From [Clostridium] innocuum (GTDB lineage: Bacteria; Bacillota_I; Bacilli_A; Erysipelotrichales; Erysipelotrichaceae), in assembly GCA_012317185.1 (NCBI GenBank), contig CP048838.1:4650001-4714000 (forward strand): a DNA stretch of 64,000 nt. Reading direction: 5' to 3'. The notes under the pieces are model-generated. The model was not told the origin of the DNA and made no database searches. It saw only the letters and a program-made list of their open reading frames with translations. The position numbers were made by a program, and so were the translations under genes. This document shows, piece by piece, positions 61,500 through 64,000 of the stretch (position 1 is the first letter of the stretch; each line of letters begins with the position of its first letter).

Positions 61500-62566
61500 A
61501 TACGTTTTTCCTCTAACTTTCTTATACTGTCGCCGCGATCTGTTACGAGTTCATATCCAATACGCTTCATACGATTGGAAAGACATACTCTGCATTCGGC
61601 TGCTTCATCACCGGTACAGATTTTATCATCATACAGCATGTATTTCTTTCTCACAGCTACCGGACTGAGATTGGGCATCACAACGTTGGCACCTGCTAAA
61701 ATCCCCTGTTCTCTTCCCTGTGGATCAATCGTACCCAGAGCTGTAGTCGCCGGAAGAAGTACATCCGGCAGGATCAGACGGATAATGGAAAGCAGTGTCA
61801 GTGTCAGCGTGAAGCTGCCGGCCGGTTCATTGTAAAACGGTGTATCATGATGCGGAAGAAAAGGCCCGATTCCCACCATTTCCGGCTGAAGCTCCTTCAT
61901 GAAATGCAAATCCTCTACAATATGCCTCAGCGTCTGTGAGGGAGAGCCGACCATGATTCCGCAGCCGGTCTGAAAACCGATCGCCTTCAAATCTCTTAAG
62001 CACTGCTTGCGATGCTCACTGGTAAGCTCTTTTGGATGCAGACAACGATAATGCTGTGCATTGCTTGTTTCATGACGCAGCAGGTAACGATCTGCACCTG
62101 CATCATAATAGCACTGATAGCTCTCCTTCTCTTTTTCTCCAAGTGATAATGTGATAGCACAATCCGGATACCGCCGTTTTATATCAGTTATGATTTCAAT
62201 CAGAAGCTCATCCGTATAATATCCATCCTCCCCGGACTGCAGGACAAAGGTACGAAATCCAAGATTATAGCCTTCATCACAGCAGGTAAGGATATCCTCT
62301 TTTTTCAGACGGTATCTTTGCGCATGGGAATTGCTGCGGCGGATACCGCAGTAATAGCAGTCATTGCGACAGTAGTTGCTAAACTCTATCAATCCACGGG
62401 TATACACCTTATTTCCATAGTATCTGTGCGCTGTTTTTCTTGCATACTCCGCAAGCAGATTTCTTATTTCATTCTCACCATGATGTATAAGTACCTCAAG
62501 AAATTCTTCATCTCTTAGCCAGCCTTCCATATACAGCTTTTCGATCAGAAAAGAAACATTATCCAT
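61478..62566 (-). CDS. hydE: [FeFe] hydrogenase maturase HydE (radical SAM)
   Basis: A 362-residue BioB-like radical SAM protein. SNYCRNDCYYCGIRRSN holds the [4Fe-4S] motif, followed by LQSGEDGYYTDE and a C-terminal region (MPNLSPVAVRKKYMLYD). HydE builds the Fe(CO)2(CN) precursor further. It overlaps the regulator gene by 8 nt and hydG by 22 nt, so the three are strongly coupled. Confidence 0.96.
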   Translation of the reverse strand: MDNVSFLIEKLYMEGWLRDEEFLEVLIHHGENEIRNLLAEYARKTAHRYYGNKVYTRGLIEFSNYCRNDCYYCGIRRSNSHAQRYRLKKEDILTCCDEGYNLGFRTFVLQSGEDGYYTDELLIEIITDIKRRYPDCAITLSLGEKEKESYQCYYDAGADRYLLRHETSNAQHYRCLHPKELTSEHRKQCLRDLKAIGFQTGCGIMVGSPSQTLRHIVEDLHFMKELQPEMVGIGPFLPHHDTPFYNEPAGSFTLTLTLLSIIRLILPDVLLPATTALGTIDPQGREQGILAGANVVMPNLSPVAVRKKYMLYDDKICTGDEAAECRVCLSNRMKRIGYELVTDRGDSIRKLEEKRICTINIH

Positions 62567-62822
62567 CTATATTCTCCATCACATTGGAATACAGTGCCTT
62601 TGTACTGACACCCTCTAATTTCCCCAGTTTACCGGATAATGCAGAAATGACAGGCTGAGGTGCATCTATGATAATACTGATAACAGAAATCCCTCTTTTC
62701 TGATACGGCACTCCCATACGACCAAGAATATATTGTGCATATTCATGAAGTATGGAATTGATTTTTTCAGCAGACTCCGTATTTTCGACAATGATACCGA
62801 TAACAGCAACTCTAGTTTCCAT
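62559..62822 (-). CDS. TM1266-type iron-only hydrogenase system regulator
   Basis: An 87-residue ACT-like protein (METRVAVIGIIVENTESAEK, then VSIISIIIDAPQPVISALSGKLG-like strand) of the TM1266 family often found beside [FeFe]-hydrogenase maturation genes. The start at 62822 has AGGAGG 5 nt upstream. The open frame reaches 62891 without a signal. It heads the hydE-hydG-hydF operon. Confidence 0.9.
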   Translation of the reverse strand: METRVAVIGIIVENTESAEKINSILHEYAQYILGRMGVPYQKRGISVISIIIDAPQPVISALSGKLGKLEGVSTKALYSNVMENIDG

Positions 62823-63208
62823 AACATCCTCCTCCATTAAAAAAATTCTTGTCCTATAAAAAAACAAGAATACAGTAAAAACTATTTGCATTCCCGTCTT
62901 TTTCCTCAGGCTGTTCCTTTAGAAGCAGATCGTCAGCGATCGATGTTTGATGTTTACGGTCAGTACCACTTTCCGCTCACTTCAACATCTTGATTATAAC
63001 ACCTTGTTTATTTGTTCACAAGCAATATAGTACTATGTACTTAAAAAACTAAAATAATTCCAATACATAAAGAAAAGAAGAAGACATTGCTGCGTACTTC
63101 CTCTTCCTATTCTTACATTGGATGAAATGCGTCTGTTTTTCGTTCAATCAGAACTGCAAATTGTTTAGACTCCATGTTTTTATTATATTTCTCAGATTCA
63201 CCTTATCC
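62823..63208. other. Intergenic region upstream of the hyd operon
   Basis: A 386-bp gap. It must hold the hyd promoter, but no consensus pair stands out. A hairpin GAAGAGGAAG / CTTCTTC with a T-rich tail at 63069-63105 on the minus strand may terminate the GGDEF gene. A short GATCGTCAGCGATCGATG palindromic patch is at 62928-62945. No small ORF was supported. Confidence 0.45.
63069..63105 (-). terminator. Weak terminator after the GGDEF gene
   Basis: On the minus strand AGGAAGAGGAAGT pairs with ATGTCTTCTTC-type sequence followed by TTTTCTTT. The stem contains mismatches, so support is moderate. Confidence 0.35.
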
Positions 63209-64000
63209 CTATTTTTCAATTGCAATCAGGTAGGTCGCAAATGCATAGGAAAGATTACGAATCAGCGATAGATCATCTTCATTCCATTCATGAATTCTTC
63301 GATCATTCATACCAAGTACACCTATCATTCTATGATCGTACAAAATCTGATGCTGCAGTGTTGCCTGAATTTGATATTGTTCATACGCATTTATATAACG
63401 GATATCATTTACGTTAATCTGATTCTGATAGTAAAGGTGTCTGTCATCAAAAGCCTTTAGGTATGCTGGATCCGTCTGAATATGAACATGCTTGGATGCC
63501 TTATTCCTTTCCAGGTCATATATATAAACTCTGCCCATGGAATATGCTTCATTTTCAAAGCGAAGCAGAAATATATTTTTCACATTCATGGAACGGCAGA
63601 TAAATTCCATCGTCTGTGCCAGCAGCTCATCCCGTTTATCGAATACATTCAGCATTTCAAATACCTTTGGTAGAATATCATTGACGGTGACCTCATGGCG
63701 GTCCTTGCGCTTTTCTTTTTTCTGCATGATCTGACTGAAATAGTCATTTTTATAGACAACAAACTGGTCACGCCCATTTGCCTTAGCTTCATAAAGAGCA
63801 TGATCCGCTTTCATAAAGATATCTTCAAAATCCTTTTCTGTATCCACAATACAAATTCCCATACTGACAGTAAGCTGCTTCTGCAGCTTACTGATATTCA
63901 GATTGCGTATATTATCTATAATACGTAAAGCATTCTTTTCAATATCCTCAATACATGAGATATGATTCAGATACATACAAAATTCATCACCGCCGATTCT
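63209..64000 (-). CDS. GGDEF diguanylate cyclase with C-terminal GAF domain, partial
   Basis: The gene enters from the right edge; 264 codons are visible. It opens inside a GGDEF domain (RIGGDEFCMYL, with GGDEF at 63980-63994), continues through the conserved VSMGICIV and DHALYEAKANGRDQ segments, and then has a C-terminal GAF-like domain of about 150 residues (HILPKVFEMLNVFD-like helix to LSLIRNLSYAFATYL). GGDEF proteins make cyclic di-GMP. A GAF domain after rather than before the GGDEF is unusual and may set activity. The N-terminal part is not in the window. Confidence 0.88.
   Translation of the reverse strand, partial: RIGGDEFCMYLNHISCIEDIEKNALRIIDNIRNLNISKLQKQLTVSMGICIVDTEKDFEDIFMKADHALYEAKANGRDQFVVYKNDYFSQIMQKKEKRKDRHEVTVNDILPKVFEMLNVFDKRDELLAQTMEFICRSMNVKNIFLLRFENEAYSMGRVYIYDLERNKASKHVHIQTDPAYLKAFDDRHLYYQNQINVNDIRYINAYEQYQIQATLQHQILYDHRMIGVLGMNDRRIHEWNEDDLSLIRNLSYAFATYLIAIEK

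Overview
The window looks like a chromosomal segment of a low-to-mid GC, spore-forming Firmicute, most likely an Erysipelotrichia member close to [Clostridium] innocuum (inference from gene content and protein style; no database was consulted). The reasons are the mfd / RqcP / YabP / YabQ / DivIC / SpoVT sporulation-and-division block, [FeFe]-hydrogenase maturation genes typical of strict anaerobes, and an extreme density of phosphotransferase (PTS) systems, PRD regulators and sugar-phosphate enzymes. No rRNA, tRNA, CRISPR array, prophage or transposase gene was recognised.

Layout. (1) 1-2866 (-): a mannose-class PTS (IIC, IID, IIA, IIB running off the edge) with a ribulose/allulose-phosphate-type epimerase. 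(2) 3261-7100 (+): RpiR regulator, two zinc dehydrogenases and a class II aldolase, divergent from block 1. (3) 7576-16429 (-): galactitol-class PTS IIB/IIC/IIA with a mannitol-1-phosphate dehydrogenase, a long phosphomannose isomerase carrying an extra P-loop-like domain, a PRD regulator, then a second normal-size phosphomannose isomerase and a membrane protein. (4) 17605-26008 (-): lactose/cellobiose PTS (IIA, IIB, IIC), a giant adenine deaminase-M24 peptidase-like fusion, a PRD regulator, and a 6-phospho-beta-glucosidase broken by an in-frame TAG. (5) 26249-32953: HAD phosphatase, a second DivIC-like gene plus a decayed third copy, then a LicT-controlled malX-malY-SIS operon and a stand-alone glucose-type IIA. 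(6) 33033-41761 (-): DivIC, YabQ, YabP, RqcP, SpoVT, MetK, a lipoprotein gene split by TAG, Mfd, Pth. (7) 41957-54375 (-): small ORF, a lipoprotein, then a large carbohydrate island: HAD-IIA phosphatase, glycerol-1-phosphate dehydrogenase-like protein, aldolase, zinc dehydrogenase, mannose-class IID/IIC/IIB/IIA, FGGY kinase, second aldolase, second zinc dehydrogenase. (8) 54676-58437 (+): PRD regulator, two unknown proteins and a second epimerase. (9) 58889-62822 (-): hydF, hydG, hydE and a TM1266-type regulator. (10) a partial GGDEF-GAF protein at the right edge.

How the parts work together. Blocks 1+2 and 7+8 look like two versions of one theme: a mannose-class PTS imports and phosphorylates a sugar or polyol, zinc dehydrogenases oxidise it, class II aldolases cleave a ketose (bis)phosphate, and an epimerase interconverts pentulose/hexulose phosphates. 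In block 7 an FGGY kinase could supply the second phosphate. Catabolite-control (cre) sites lie upstream of both PTS operons, and a repeated TTGCGTA-type palindrome precedes two promoters of block 7. LicT-type RNA antiterminator/terminator pairs control licT and malX, and perhaps the glucose-type IIA gene.

The most unusual items are the deaminase-M24 fusion, the domain-extended phosphomannose isomerase, two genes cut by single TAG codons, a three-member MITE family (one copy flanked by an exact 8-bp target duplication), and the DivIC gene family with a relic copy.
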